From NCBI GenBank assembly GCA_028694375.1, contig JAQUTN010000004.1:1-44413 (forward strand): a stretch of DNA of 44,413 nt, in the 5' to 3' direction. Shown piece by piece: positions 1 to 8,384 of the stretch. The position numbers and the translations under genes were made by a program. Below the pieces are notes generated by a model. It ran no database searches. It had not been told where the DNA came from and was given only the letters and a program-made list of their open reading frames with translations. The stretch is from Bacteroidales bacterium (GTDB lineage Bacteria; Bacteroidota; Bacteroidia; Bacteroidales; UBA1402). Numbering within the stretch: position 1 is the stretch's first letter; each line of letters begins with the position of its first letter.

Positions 1-1793
1 AAAACATAATTCATACGGGCAAAATACGACAGAAGTCGTGAGGGAGTCACATAGCTCGAAGAGAACGGGCTCTGATTGGTACTGGCCGTTTTATCGTATT
101 GGCTAATCATGGCGAAAGCATTTTCTTTCGTATAATTGGCAGGGAAGAAATCGGCATTAATGGTCATTCCGCTTCCTCCTGAATCGGAGACTTCCTGGCC
201 CAACAACACGTTCAATTTATTTGCCTCATTAATATCAATTTCATAACTCAGGGTGTTGGACCAACGATATAACCAGCTATCACCTTTGTACATAGTTGCG
301 GAACCGGCATGAAGCACCTCTCCTGTAGTATCGTCCAGGTAATTATTATGGATGGGACCTCCCCAAATTTTATTCTGATTCCAGGAGCGTTGAAGCGTCA
401 GGTCGGTATGATAATCCAGGCCTTTAAACAGAGTCCAGTTAAAAGATCCGATGGAACGAAGTGTCTGCCGCTTTCTAAGCGGTTCATAATCACTTATACG
501 ATTGTAAGGATCGTATCTGTCCCAAAGACTGAGCTTTCCGTATTGTTCCACAGCACCTTCATTCAATGCGTTCAGGTCTCCCAAAATATCGCTTGTAGCA
601 ATTGGACGAAAACGAAAAGCATACGACAGAATGGAACCTGCTCCGGAAGTCGTGCCTTCATCACTCATACTGGTCACGTCTACATAACGAGTGTCAAGAC
701 CAATATTCATTTTCTCGTTAAGCTTTTGATCTACTTTCAAAGATACGCTTGCCCGCTTATTGAACGAATTGACCTTCATACCTTGTTCGTCATTATAGTT
801 GATCCCCAGAATGATTTTGGTTAAATCGGTACCTCCGCTAATTGTCAAATCGTGATTGTGTGAAAATGAATTGTTATAGACTTTTTTCTGAATATCGTAG
901 GCTTCCACATCACGATATCTTTCAATATCACCATAGGAACCTATCCCAAAGAGTTTGGTAAAGGAGTCCAGATAGTTCGAACCATTTGCATCGGCATTGG
1001 CCCAAACATATGTGAGATATTCGTATGGATTCAAGGTTTCCAGGTATTTAATCGGTTGATTAAACTTAGCATAACCATTGTACGACACGAGCGTTTTTCC
1101 GCTTTTTGCCCCTTTGGTTGTTACCAATACAACGCCATTGGCACCTCTTGCTCCGTAGATGGCAGTAGATGCGGCGTCTTTAAGCACATCAACACTTTCT
1201 ACCTGATCCGAAGGAACATCACTCAAGGTACCCGGGACGCCATCAATCAAGATAAGCGGTTCGTTCGACTGTGAAATCGAACCGCCGCCCCTGACCCGAA
1301 TGGAAATGGTGGCATCCGGACGACCATCTTGTGTGATCACATTAACACCGGCCATTTTCCCTTGTAAAGCCTGAGCCACATTAGGAACAGGAATAAATGC
1401 AATTTGTTTTGCACTAATAGAGGCCACCGCACCGGTAATGTCTCTTTTACGGACTGTACCGTAGCCGATTTTTACTACCGCTTCCAGTTCCTTGACATCT
1501 TCTTCCATGGTTACATTTATCACAGACCGGCCGTTGACAGCTATGGTCTGCGGTAAATAACCAATGTAAGAAAAAAGCAATTCACCATCGGCAGGCACCG
1601 AAAGAGAATAAGCACCGTCCAAATTGGTAACTGTGCCTCTGTCTCCTGCGGCCACATTCACACCGACCAGCGGTTCACCCGCGGCGTCTTTGACAACACC
1701 GCGCACCATTTGCTCCTGCGCAAATGCAAACAAGCAAGTCGCAGCCAGGAACGAGGTTACGAATGCTCGTCTGAAAAATGATACAAGATTCAT
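1..1793 (-). CDS. SusC/RagA-family TonB-linked outer membrane protein (C-terminus beyond window)
   Basis: This is the N-terminal 597 codons of a TonB-dependent outer-membrane receptor that imports glycans or peptides; the frame stays open to the left edge. The start is the ATG at 1791-1793. Residues 1-25 form a signal peptide (cleavage about FAFA|QEQ). A carboxypeptidase-regulatory-like domain follows (about 30-105, VRGVVKDAAGEPLVGVNV). The junction GYGTVRKRDITGAV begins at residue 110, then comes the plug, which carries the SusC signature LILIDGVPGTLSDVP and the segment STAIYGARGANGVVLVTTKG. The beta-barrel part begins after about residue 230. A SusD-like lipoprotein would be expected downstream, outside the window. 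The substrate cannot be read from this gene. No ECF sigma or anti-sigma gene lies upstream. Family assignment is secure. Confidence 0.95.
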   Translation of the reverse strand, partial: MNLVSFFRRAFVTSFLAATCLFAFAQEQMVRGVVKDAAGEPLVGVNVAAGDRGTVTNLDGAYSLSVPADGELLFSYIGYLPQTIAVNGRSVINVTMEEDVKELEAVVKIGYGTVRKRDITGAVASISAKQIAFIPVPNVAQALQGKMAGVNVITQDGRPDATISIRVRGGGSISQSNEPLILIDGVPGTLSDVPSDQVESVDVLKDAASTAIYGARGANGVVLVTTKGAKSGKTLVSYNGYAKFNQPIKYLETLNPYEYLTYVWANADANGSNYLDSFTKLFGIGSYGDIERYRDVEAYDIQKKVYNNSFSHNHDLTISGGTDLTKIILGINYNDEQGMKVNSFNKRASVSLKVDQKLNEKMNIGLDTRYVDVTSMSDEGTTSGAGSILSYAFRFRPIATSDILGDLNALNEGAVEQYGKLSLWDRYDPYNRISDYEPLRKRQTLRSIGSFNWTLFKGLDYHTDLTLQRSWNQNKIWGGPIHNNYLDDTTGEVLHAGSATMYKGDSWLYRWSNTLSYEIDINEANKLNVLLGQEVSDSGGSGMTINADFFPANYTKENAFAMISQYDKTASTNQSPFSSSYVTPSRLLSYFARMNYV

Positions 1794-1930
1794 AATACGT
1801 GTTTTGATTGTTGAGAAATAAGGTTAATAGATTATGGGATTAAATTAAAAAAAAGAGCATAACGAAAATTAAATGCATATAAATCCAACTTAATGTCTGT
1901 GAACTTGGCGCTTTTTATGGTTAAGACATG

Positions 1931-1956
1931 CAAATGTAACAGATTTTTTTATACAA
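1931..1956 (-). promoter_or_regulatory. Candidate promoter of the SusC-like gene
   Basis: On the minus strand TACATTTG (1938-1931) fits the Bacteroidota -7 consensus TAnnTTTG. A TTG lies upstream at 1956-1954 with a spacer of only 15 nt, shorter than the 19-22 nt seen elsewhere in this window, so the -33 assignment is weak. The implied leader is about 130 nt. Confidence 0.4.
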
Positions 1957-1964
1957 TATAGCTT

Positions 1965-1980
1965 AACACACTATTGTGTT
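1965..1980. repeat. Inverted repeat AACACA-CTAT-TGTGTT
   Basis: Perfect 6-bp arms surround a 4-nt centre, just upstream of the candidate SusC-gene promoter. It could be an operator or a small hairpin; there is no T-tract to make it a terminator. Confidence 0.35.
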
Positions 1981-2156
1981 GGTTAATTTTTTATAATTTT
2001 TTACTTGTAAGCTATAAATCAGTTATTTATCTAACATAAGCATCTTTTGTGTATTTTTTTCTATTTAGGAATATTAGCGCTGCGTTGAAATTTTTCTGTT
2101 CATAAAATAGAGGATATTCCCATTAATCTGTATTTTTACCGCTAAAATCATTCCCC

Positions 2157-2660
2157 ATGAAAGTCTTTAAACCATTATTTCCCATTCTGCTTTTTTGCGT
2201 TTTGAGCCTGAATCAAGCCTATGCTTTAGAGGCATCTGAATCAACACCGGCCTCTGAGGAAGCAAGGGCTTACAGAACCGCCATCGAAAACCGGCAGTTT
2301 GTTTTTCAGGCACAAACGGCACATCCTATGGCCTGGAGAAGCGTCAATCTGGACTACGGATTTTACCTTAAAGTCAGTCAAGACACGATAAAGGCTTACC
2401 TGCCCTATTACGGAAGGGCTTACAAAGCTCCGCTCAGTCCGGACGAAAGCGGAGTTAAATTTATTTCGACAGATTTTGATTATCAGATAAAAGAAGGGAA
2501 AAACGCCAGGTTGGACATAACTATCAAACCCAAAGACATCTCAGGGAAGAACTATGTCCTATATCTTTCGGCCTTTCCGGGCGGAAACTGCAGCCTCTCG
2601 GTTCAGGATCCAGACCGTCAGCACATCCACTTTAATGGCGTTCTGGAATTGCCTGATTAA
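2157..2660 (+). CDS. DUF4251 family exported protein
   Basis: A 167-residue protein with a clear signal peptide (residues 1-23, ending NQAYA). The mature part matches DUF4251, a small family of predicted periplasmic or envelope proteins found in Bacteroidota. Family hallmarks are FVFQAQTAHPMAWRSVNL near residues 49-66, DTIKAYLPYYGRAYKAPLSP near 77-96, and a C-terminal strand region ending in IHFNGVLEL. The function of the family is unknown and nothing here resolves it. The gene is divergent from the SusC-like gene and converges on malQ with a 20-nt gap. It appears complete and monocistronic. Confidence 0.88.
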   Translation: MKVFKPLFPILLFCVLSLNQAYALEASESTPASEEARAYRTAIENRQFVFQAQTAHPMAWRSVNLDYGFYLKVSQDTIKAYLPYYGRAYKAPLSPDESGVKFISTDFDYQIKEGKNARLDITIKPKDISGKNYVLYLSAFPGGNCSLSVQDPDRQHIHFNGVLELPD

Positions 2661-2680
2661 AAAAAGAAAGCTTTCCCGGT

Positions 2681-4936
2681 TTAGCGGCCGGAATCAAACA
2701 GCATCTGACGTATTGTATTGTTTAGAGAAGAGGAATTCATAAAATCCTCTATATTAAGATGTATTCTGTAATTCCAATGATTCTTTGAGTTTTCCGGCAC
2801 ATTGATACGCTCCGTTTCGGCCCGGTTTTTTCTCAAATCGGCATGCATCGCCAACCAGTCCTGCCAGGGAAGAATCACCCACATAGCCTTGGAGGCAAGC
2901 TGCTGTTGTAGTATTCTATAGGCCAGATCGGCACTGCATTCAACAGGAGCAGCCCCCTGTTCGCGCAAAACCTTTTGCCAGTAACGACCGGCCTGTTCGG
3001 GATGCTTTTTCCACCAGGCTCTTATCGGCGACATATCGTGTGTGGAACTTGTACATACTGATAAATAAGGAATACGATCCAGAGCTTCAAATTCAACACC
3101 AAGACTTTTGGGCATACGCTCCAATTCGAGGCTCAGCATACAGAGTTGCTCCATAACTTCGGGGACACAGGCCGGGATCATTCCCAAATCTTCGCCACAA
3201 GCGATCATGCTGCTTGAGGAAATCAATTCGGGCAATATTTTCATGGCTTGCTCTTTCCAGAATTTGTTATGCCTTTCGAAATAAAAATGTTCATACAGTC
3301 TATCAAAGGCTTGCTGTTGTTCAGCATTCAAGCAGCGGTAGGCTGCCGTTTGATTTCCAAGAATTCTGGGGTGATAACAGCCTGCTTTGTCCTTGTCTTC
3401 GACAAAAAGAACTTCGATACACATACGACACAAAGCCTCACGCACCCAGGAGACTTCTTTTTGATCGGAGTCTCCGAAATAAGTCCTGACTTTAGCCTGG
3501 GTGTTGAGTTCTTCTTTCAGTAAATAGCATTTGCCCAGTGCTTTTAGAAAACCAAAAATCTCCTGATTTGGATAATCACGGAGCAAAACCTCATCAATGA
3601 AGGGCCTGCACATAATCTGCCGGTCAAAGTCCAATCCAAAAGCTCGGATTTCCTTAGGAGTATAAGGCAGAGCCGGCTTGAAATAGCCCAACAAACCGGA
3701 ATAAGAATCGGCAGGAATACTCCAGATACGGAAAAAACCCAAAATATGATCAACTCGGTACGCATCAAAAAACCTGGCCATATGTTGCATGCGCTTATGC
3801 CACCAGGCGTATTGCTGACGCTGCATTTCCTCCCAGTCGTAGACCGGGAAACCCCAATTCTGGCCCTGATCCGAAAATTCATCGGGTGGAGCCCCCGTTT
3901 GAAGATCTCTGCGAAACAACAATTCATGCTGCCAGGTTTCCACACTAAAGGGATTGACCCCTATGGGAATATCTCCCTTTAACAGTATCCCTTTTTGAGT
4001 GGCATAGCTATGCACCTGTTCCAGTTGCCTGTGGAGCTGAAACTGTATATAATAATGTATAGCAATGTCCTTATGCCATGATTGTTTCGGATCACAAAGC
4101 ACAGAGACCCTTTCGTCGCTGAATTTGGAATATTCTCCCCAGGTACCGGGATCGGGATTGTTATGCTTACGTAATAAATAACAATAGGCGGCATAGGGCC
4201 TCAGCCAGTAAAGATTTTCTTCGACGAAATGTCTGTAGTCGTCCGATTGATTAATTCGTTCTTCTTCCTGGTCGAAAACTAAGTGAAAATAATCCCATTT
4301 CAGAGATAAAACATCTTCGTAGAGCAGGCTTTCGCTTAGATTCAATCCCTTAGCTCTTTCTTCGAAGGCTTCAGCCTTTTCTCTGTCTTCAAGCGCCGGC
4401 AACATGGAAGGAGCGGCATAAACAGGATGCAGGGCAAAGACCGAAATAAGGCTGTAAGGATAAGAATCGTACCAGGAAAAACTATTGGTCGTATCGTTGA
4501 TAGGTAATAGCTGAAGGATTTTTTGTCCGCTATGTTCGAGCCAGTCTATCATGGGAAACAAATCGCTGAAATCTCCTATGCCCCAGCCTTTTTCCGAGCG
4601 AAGCGAGAAGACGGGAATGGCGGTTCCGGCAATTTTTGCAGGCTCAAGCTGCCAGGCATCCCGGACTTCCTGCAGCTGCTCTGTGAGGGAATTTATTTCC
4701 AATTGATGACGGCCCCATTCCCGACGCTTTATCTCGCCGTTTTCCCTGAGCAGGTAGCGGTACACAACAACACCTTTTTGCCGGGCCGGCAAATCAAAGG
4801 ACCAAAATCCTCCGGACTGATAAGTCATCGGCCTTGCCAGTTCGTCATGCAGCCAGGCTGTTCTTTCCTGAGATCCGCAAAAAAGCAGTTCTTGTCCCGG
4901 ATAAGTTTGGTAATGTATACTGAATCGTATGGTCAT
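2681..4936 (-). CDS. malQ: 4-alpha-glucanotransferase (GH77, amylomaltase) with one N-terminal starch-binding domain
   Basis: This enzyme transfers alpha-1,4-glucan segments between maltodextrins and releases glucose, in cytoplasmic glycogen/starch/maltose metabolism. The 751-residue protein has a CBM20-like domain at about residues 1-95 and a GH77 barrel from about 105 onward, starting AIPVFSLRSEKGWGIGDF. The catalytic set is present: nucleophile Asp396 in DAYRVDHILGFFRIW, acid/base Glu582 in ACGEDLGMIP, and the third acid Asp634 in STHDMSPIRAWW. Bacteroides MalQ proteins are usually near 890 residues with two CBM20 domains, so this one appears to lack one. It lies 101 nt downstream of rpsO, behind that gene's terminator. 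I found no good TAnnTTTG promoter in the gap. Confidence 0.95.
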   Translation of the reverse strand: MTIRFSIHYQTYPGQELLFCGSQERTAWLHDELARPMTYQSGGFWSFDLPARQKGVVVYRYLLRENGEIKRREWGRHQLEINSLTEQLQEVRDAWQLEPAKIAGTAIPVFSLRSEKGWGIGDFSDLFPMIDWLEHSGQKILQLLPINDTTNSFSWYDSYPYSLISVFALHPVYAAPSMLPALEDREKAEAFEERAKGLNLSESLLYEDVLSLKWDYFHLVFDQEEERINQSDDYRHFVEENLYWLRPYAAYCYLLRKHNNPDPGTWGEYSKFSDERVSVLCDPKQSWHKDIAIHYYIQFQLHRQLEQVHSYATQKGILLKGDIPIGVNPFSVETWQHELLFRRDLQTGAPPDEFSDQGQNWGFPVYDWEEMQRQQYAWWHKRMQHMARFFDAYRVDHILGFFRIWSIPADSYSGLLGYFKPALPYTPKEIRAFGLDFDRQIMCRPFIDEVLLRDYPNQEIFGFLKALGKCYLLKEELNTQAKVRTYFGDSDQKEVSWVREALCRMCIEVLFVEDKDKAGCYHPRILGNQTAAYRCLNAEQQQAFDRLYEHFYFERHNKFWKEQAMKILPELISSSSMIACGEDLGMIPACVPEVMEQLCMLSLELERMPKSLGVEFEALDRIPYLSVCTSSTHDMSPIRAWWKKHPEQAGRYWQKVLREQGAAPVECSADLAYRILQQQLASKAMWVILPWQDWLAMHADLRKNRAETERINVPENSKNHWNYRIHLNIEDFMNSSSLNNTIRQMLFDSGR

Positions 4937-4963
4937 GGCAAGAAGGATAGAACAGGATTGGTA

Positions 4964-5021
4964 TTAAAAAAGACCGGCCTCAAAAGCCAGGGAAATTCCA
5001 AAACTTTCAAGACCGGTCTTT
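4964..5021 (-). terminator. Rho-independent terminator of rpsO
   Basis: On the minus strand the arms AAAGACCGG (5021-5013) and CCGGTCTTT (4977-4969) form a 9-bp stem. The loop is unusually long (35 nt) and may contain a small internal hairpin. A U-rich run (4970-4964) follows. It sits 16 nt after the rpsO stop. Confidence 0.65.
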
Positions 5022-5037
5022 GGTGTGGATCAGATTC

Positions 5038-5307
5038 TTATCGTCTGATACCCAGCTCTTTGATCAAGGAACGATATTTTTCAATATCTTTTTCCTTGAT
5101 GTAATCAAGCAAACGACGACGTTTGCCCACCATCATTTTGAGGGAGCGTTCGGTGCTATAATCTTTACGATTTGACTTTAAATGTTCAGTCAAATGAGAA
5201 ATACGGTATGAAAACAAGGCGATCTGGGACTCGGGGGAGCCAGTATCCGTGTTGGACGTCCCGTATTTTTCGAAGATTTCTTGCTTTTTTTCTTTCGTCA
5301 AATACAT
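5038..5307 (-). CDS. rpsO: 30S ribosomal protein S15
   Basis: An 89-residue S15, the small-subunit protein that binds the central domain of 16S rRNA. The whole length is typical: MYLTKEKKQEIFEKYG at the start, the GSPESQIALFSYRISHLTEHL helix pair, and the basic MMVGKRRRLLDYIKEKD segment. The frame stays open upstream for 13 more codons, but the family start and the promoter-like TACCTTTG at 5351-5344 support the ATG at 5305-5307. It has its own promoter and terminator, so it is probably monocistronic. Confidence 0.97.
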   Translation of the reverse strand: MYLTKEKKQEIFEKYGTSNTDTGSPESQIALFSYRISHLTEHLKSNRKDYSTERSLKMMVGKRRRLLDYIKEKDIEKYRSLIKELGIRR

Positions 5308-5343
5308 TCTGTTGTAATTTAAGTAATTAGAAAATAGTGGCCG

Positions 5344-5351
5344 CAAAGGTA
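5344..5351 (-). promoter_or_regulatory. -7 element of rpsO promoter
   Basis: TACCTTTG on the minus strand matches TAnnTTTG and lies 37 nt upstream of the rpsO ATG, just past the stop of the helicase gene. I see no clear -33 TTG at the usual distance. Confidence 0.5.
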
Positions 5352-5392
5352 ATACAATTATTTCTATTATCGAGCATTCGCTTTAGAAAAAA

Positions 5393-7216
5393 TTATTTCT
5401 TGCGCGAACCCACATTTCTGCTTTTGAAAGGCTTGCGTCCTCCCCCGGAATTAGAGTCCCGATAGTAGCCTCCGGGAAAATCTCTTTCTTCACTGCCTCT
5501 GTTGTAGGACGGCTTTCTGTTTCGGGTAAATTTATTTTCGGGCGCATATGCTTTGCGTTCTTTCGATGCACGACTCATCTGCTCGGGAGTGGCCAGATCG
5601 ACTCTGACGTTACGGCCCAGAAAATCGAGATTTCTGAGAGCATGTACTACTTCTCTGGCAGATTTATCCTCCACGTCAAACAGGGAGTAGCGTGTGAAAA
5701 AATCGATACGACCTACCTGAATTTTCCTGTCCACATAATCATTGACCAGGCCCAGAATATTTTTGGGATTGATGCCGTCCATTCTGCCCAAGCCGATAAA
5801 TATCCTGGTAAAACCGGGTTCAGCACCGCTGACATCCCGCGAAGCATGGGGATTTTTGGCACGCTCGCGCTTGCCGGCAGCCGTTTCGTCAATGGTTTGA
5901 ATATCTTCTGCCTCCTGATAATAATCGATCAGGCGATTGAACTCCAGCGAAACTATGCGTTTGATCAGGTCTTCTTTTTCGAGCCATTCCAATTTACGGT
6001 AAACCTGAGGCAACAAGTCGGCGATTTCTTTTTCGCTTACCTTGACTTTTTCGATGCGATCCATCAGATTGAATACCTGCTTGGCACAAATATCTTTGCC
6101 ACTGGGCATGGTGGCTGCCGTAAAAGTCTTGTTTATTTTTTTCTCAATCTCTCTGATTTTGTGCTTTTCCTTGAGGTTGATGATGGAAATGGATATGCCT
6201 GTTTTGCCCGCCCGGCCGGTACGGCCACTGCGATGGGTATAGGCCTCGCTTTCGTCGGGCAGGCTGTAGTTGATAATATGACTCAGGTCGTTTACATCCA
6301 AACCTCTGGCAGCCACATCGGTAGCCACCAGTAATTGTATGTTGCGTACACGAAACTTTTGCATCACATAATCACGCTGGGCCTGAGACAAATCTCCATG
6401 CAAGGCATCGGCATTGTAGCCGTCTTGAATAAGCTTGTCGGCAATTTCCTGAGTATCTTTGCGGGTACGGCAAAATACAATTCCGTAGATATTGGGGTAA
6501 TAATCTGCTATACGTTTAAGGGTCAGGTATTTATCCTTAGCCTGCACCATATAATAAAGATGTTTTACGTTGGCCGTGCTCTCGTTTCTGTTACCAATCA
6601 CAATCTCGCGGGGCCGGGACATGTATTTTTTGGAGATACGGGCAATTTCGTCGGGCATAGTTGCCGAAAACAACAAAGTATTCCGGGTTGTTGGCACTTC
6701 GGCTAATATCGCATCAATGCTTTCTGAAAAGCCCATATTCAACATCTCGTCTGCCTCGTCCAATATCACATTTACGATGGCAGAAAGATCCACACAACGT
6801 CTGTTCATCAAATCGAGCAAACGACCGGGAGTGGCCACAACCACATGAACGCCTTTTTTTAAAGTCTTGATCTGGCTTTCTATACTGGATCCGCCATAAA
6901 CAGGCAGTACTTTTAAGCGAGGGAGATATTTCGAGTAATCATTCAGGTCGTCTGCTATCTGGAGACAGAGTTCCCTGGTGGGACAAAGCACCAAAGCCTG
7001 AGGCTGCCTGAGTTCCTGATTGATTTTTTGCAACACCGGCAATCCGAATGCGGCTGTTTTACCTGTACCCGTCTGAGCCAGGGCGATGATGTCGTTTTCT
7101 TCTCCAAGTAAATAGGGGATTACCTCTTCTTGAACGGGCATCGGGTGCTCAAAACCCAACTCCGTGATGGCCTGCAATAATTCGGGGATCAGGCCCAATT
7201 GTTCGAATGTCTTCAT
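5393..7216 (-). CDS. DEAD-box ATP-dependent RNA helicase with DbpA-type RNA-binding domain
   Basis: A 607-residue RNA helicase of the DeaD/CsdA type that remodels RNA or ribosome assembly intermediates in the cytoplasm. The Q motif lies at the N-terminus. Walker A is AQTGTGKT (47-54), followed by PTRELCLQ, DEAD (153-156), SAT (184-186), LLVATDVAARGLDV and HRSGRTGR (328-335). A DbpA RNA-binding fold spans about 469-545 (TRIFIGLGRMDGINPKNILG onward). The last 50 residues are a basic Gly/Arg/Ser-rich tail, probably disordered and RNA-binding. Ribosome assembly or cold adaptation is inferred from the family. The gene lies directly upstream of rpsO. Confidence 0.95.
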   Translation of the reverse strand: MKTFEQLGLIPELLQAITELGFEHPMPVQEEVIPYLLGEENDIIALAQTGTGKTAAFGLPVLQKINQELRQPQALVLCPTRELCLQIADDLNDYSKYLPRLKVLPVYGGSSIESQIKTLKKGVHVVVATPGRLLDLMNRRCVDLSAIVNVILDEADEMLNMGFSESIDAILAEVPTTRNTLLFSATMPDEIARISKKYMSRPREIVIGNRNESTANVKHLYYMVQAKDKYLTLKRIADYYPNIYGIVFCRTRKDTQEIADKLIQDGYNADALHGDLSQAQRDYVMQKFRVRNIQLLVATDVAARGLDVNDLSHIINYSLPDESEAYTHRSGRTGRAGKTGISISIINLKEKHKIREIEKKINKTFTAATMPSGKDICAKQVFNLMDRIEKVKVSEKEIADLLPQVYRKLEWLEKEDLIKRIVSLEFNRLIDYYQEAEDIQTIDETAAGKRERAKNPHASRDVSGAEPGFTRIFIGLGRMDGINPKNILGLVNDYVDRKIQVGRIDFFTRYSLFDVEDKSAREVVHALRNLDFLGRNVRVDLATPEQMSRASKERKAYAPENKFTRNRKPSYNRGSEERDFPGGYYRDSNSGGGRKPFKSRNVGSRKK

Positions 7217-7272
7217 TAACTGTGTTTTATACCAGAGGAAACCCTCCAGGCTTCTATCGTCAGAAGCGGGCG

Positions 7273-7280
7273 CAAAGGTA
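7273..7280 (-). promoter_or_regulatory. -7 element of the DEAD-box helicase promoter
   Basis: TACCTTTG on the minus strand, 56 nt before the ATG. No matching -33 TTG is seen. Confidence 0.5.
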
Positions 7281-7360
7281 GTATAAATAATTGAATTTTA
7301 GGCTTAAATGAATAAATTAATCTCTAAGGATAAAAATTATTTTCTGTCGGAGATCTTAGG

Positions 7361-7368
7361 TATATTTG
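7361..7368 (+). promoter_or_regulatory. -7 element of the PfkB-family kinase promoter
   Basis: TATATTTG exactly fits TAnnTTTG and lies 22 nt upstream of the ATG at 7391, implying a leader of about 15 nt. No exact TTG is found about 20 nt upstream. Confidence 0.55.
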
Positions 7369-7390
7369 CTTGTTTATTCAATCGTAAACT

Positions 7391-8317
7391 ATGCGCAAGA
7401 TTATTGGTATAGGAGAAAGTATCCTGGATATTGTATTCAAAAACAGACAAGTCATGTCGGCCACTCCCGGCGGCTCTGTGTTCAACGGACTGATTTCTCT
7501 GGGAAGGCTGGGTCTGCCGGTATATTTTGTCAGCGACATTGGCCAGGACCAGGTGGGAAAGCTAATCACCGATTTTATGGAAAACAACGGCTTGTCTTCC
7601 AGATACATGAATCTGCACCCAGACTCCAATACCGCAGTCGCCCTGGCTTTTTTGAACGAAAACAACGACGCTAATTACACTTTTTACAAAGATTATACAG
7701 TTAAAGGCTTACAGGGCAATTTCCCTCCCATCAATCCCGACGATATTGTTGTTTTTGGTTCTTATTATGCCTTGAATCCTCTGTTGCGCAAACGGGTAAA
7801 AGCTTTTTTGGAAAAAGCCGTCCAAAAATCAGCCTTGATTTATTACGACATTAACTTTAGAAAATCACACAGCTATCAGGCCAAAGCTCTGAATCCGGTG
7901 TTGATTGAGAATTACCGTTACGCCGACATCATCAGGGGATCGGAAGACGACTTCAGGGCTTTGTATCAAAAACAGCAGGCCGGCGAAATATATCGTGAAA
8001 AAATGGCTCCGTATTGCGATAACTTTATTTTTACAGCGGCCGACAAAAATGTGGAATTCCACTGCCCGCGATTCAAGGCAAGTCTCCCTGTTAAAAAAAT
8101 CCCCACCCTCAGCACCGTGGGTGCAGGCGATTCTTTCAATGCGGGCATACTATACGGGCTTATGCAGGCAGGCATCAAGCGTAAGGACTTAGGGCTGCTC
8201 AACCAAAGCGACTGGGAAAAAATTATTGCTTTGGGTATAGATTTCTCGGCCAAAGTTTGCCAATCTTACGAAAACTACATTCCCAAGCCTGAAAGTTCAA
8301 CCGGAGTGATTAATTAA
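7391..8317 (+). CDS. PfkB-family carbohydrate kinase
   Basis: A 308-residue cytoplasmic sugar kinase of the ribokinase/fructokinase superfamily. The N-terminal motif TPGGSVFNGLISLGRLG (about 25-41) is the substrate-binding signature, and TVGAGDSFNAGILYGL (242-257) is PfkB signature 2 with catalytic base Asp247 and the anion hole GAGD. Length is normal. The sugar substrate cannot be assigned; fructose is the common one for close Bacteroidota relatives, but that is inference. The gene stands alone, divergent from the helicase and convergent with the M16 peptidase gene. Confidence 0.92.
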   Translation: MRKIIGIGESILDIVFKNRQVMSATPGGSVFNGLISLGRLGLPVYFVSDIGQDQVGKLITDFMENNGLSSRYMNLHPDSNTAVALAFLNENNDANYTFYKDYTVKGLQGNFPPINPDDIVVFGSYYALNPLLRKRVKAFLEKAVQKSALIYYDINFRKSHSYQAKALNPVLIENYRYADIIRGSEDDFRALYQKQQAGEIYREKMAPYCDNFIFTAADKNVEFHCPRFKASLPVKKIPTLSTVGAGDSFNAGILYGLMQAGIKRKDLGLLNQSDWEKIIALGIDFSAKVCQSYENYIPKPESSTGVIN

Positions 8318-8384
8318 GCGATGGTAGTACTGACTAAGCAATCTCAAAAACAAACCAGGCAGTTGCCAGAGTACTTTATACTAA

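Larger units (their letters stand above)
1794..2156. other. AT-rich divergent intergenic region between SusC-like gene and DUF4251 gene
   Basis: This 363-nt non-coding stretch separates two divergent genes. It holds a candidate promoter for the SusC-like gene (1931-1956) and a small inverted repeat (1965-1980). Otherwise it is AT-rich, with T and A tracts. I found no convincing TAnnTTTG element for the plus-strand gene at 2157 (2131-2138 reads TATTTTTA, one base off), no RNA gene and no open frame that looks real. Confidence 0.7.

Noticed and set aside
309-824. 171-codon open frame on the plus strand at the left edge
   Set aside because: Antisense to the SusC-like gene, which is open and recognisable through the same stretch.
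5642-6334. 230-codon open frame on the plus strand
   Set aside because: Antisense to the DEAD-box helicase core; both strands cannot plausibly encode conserved protein here.
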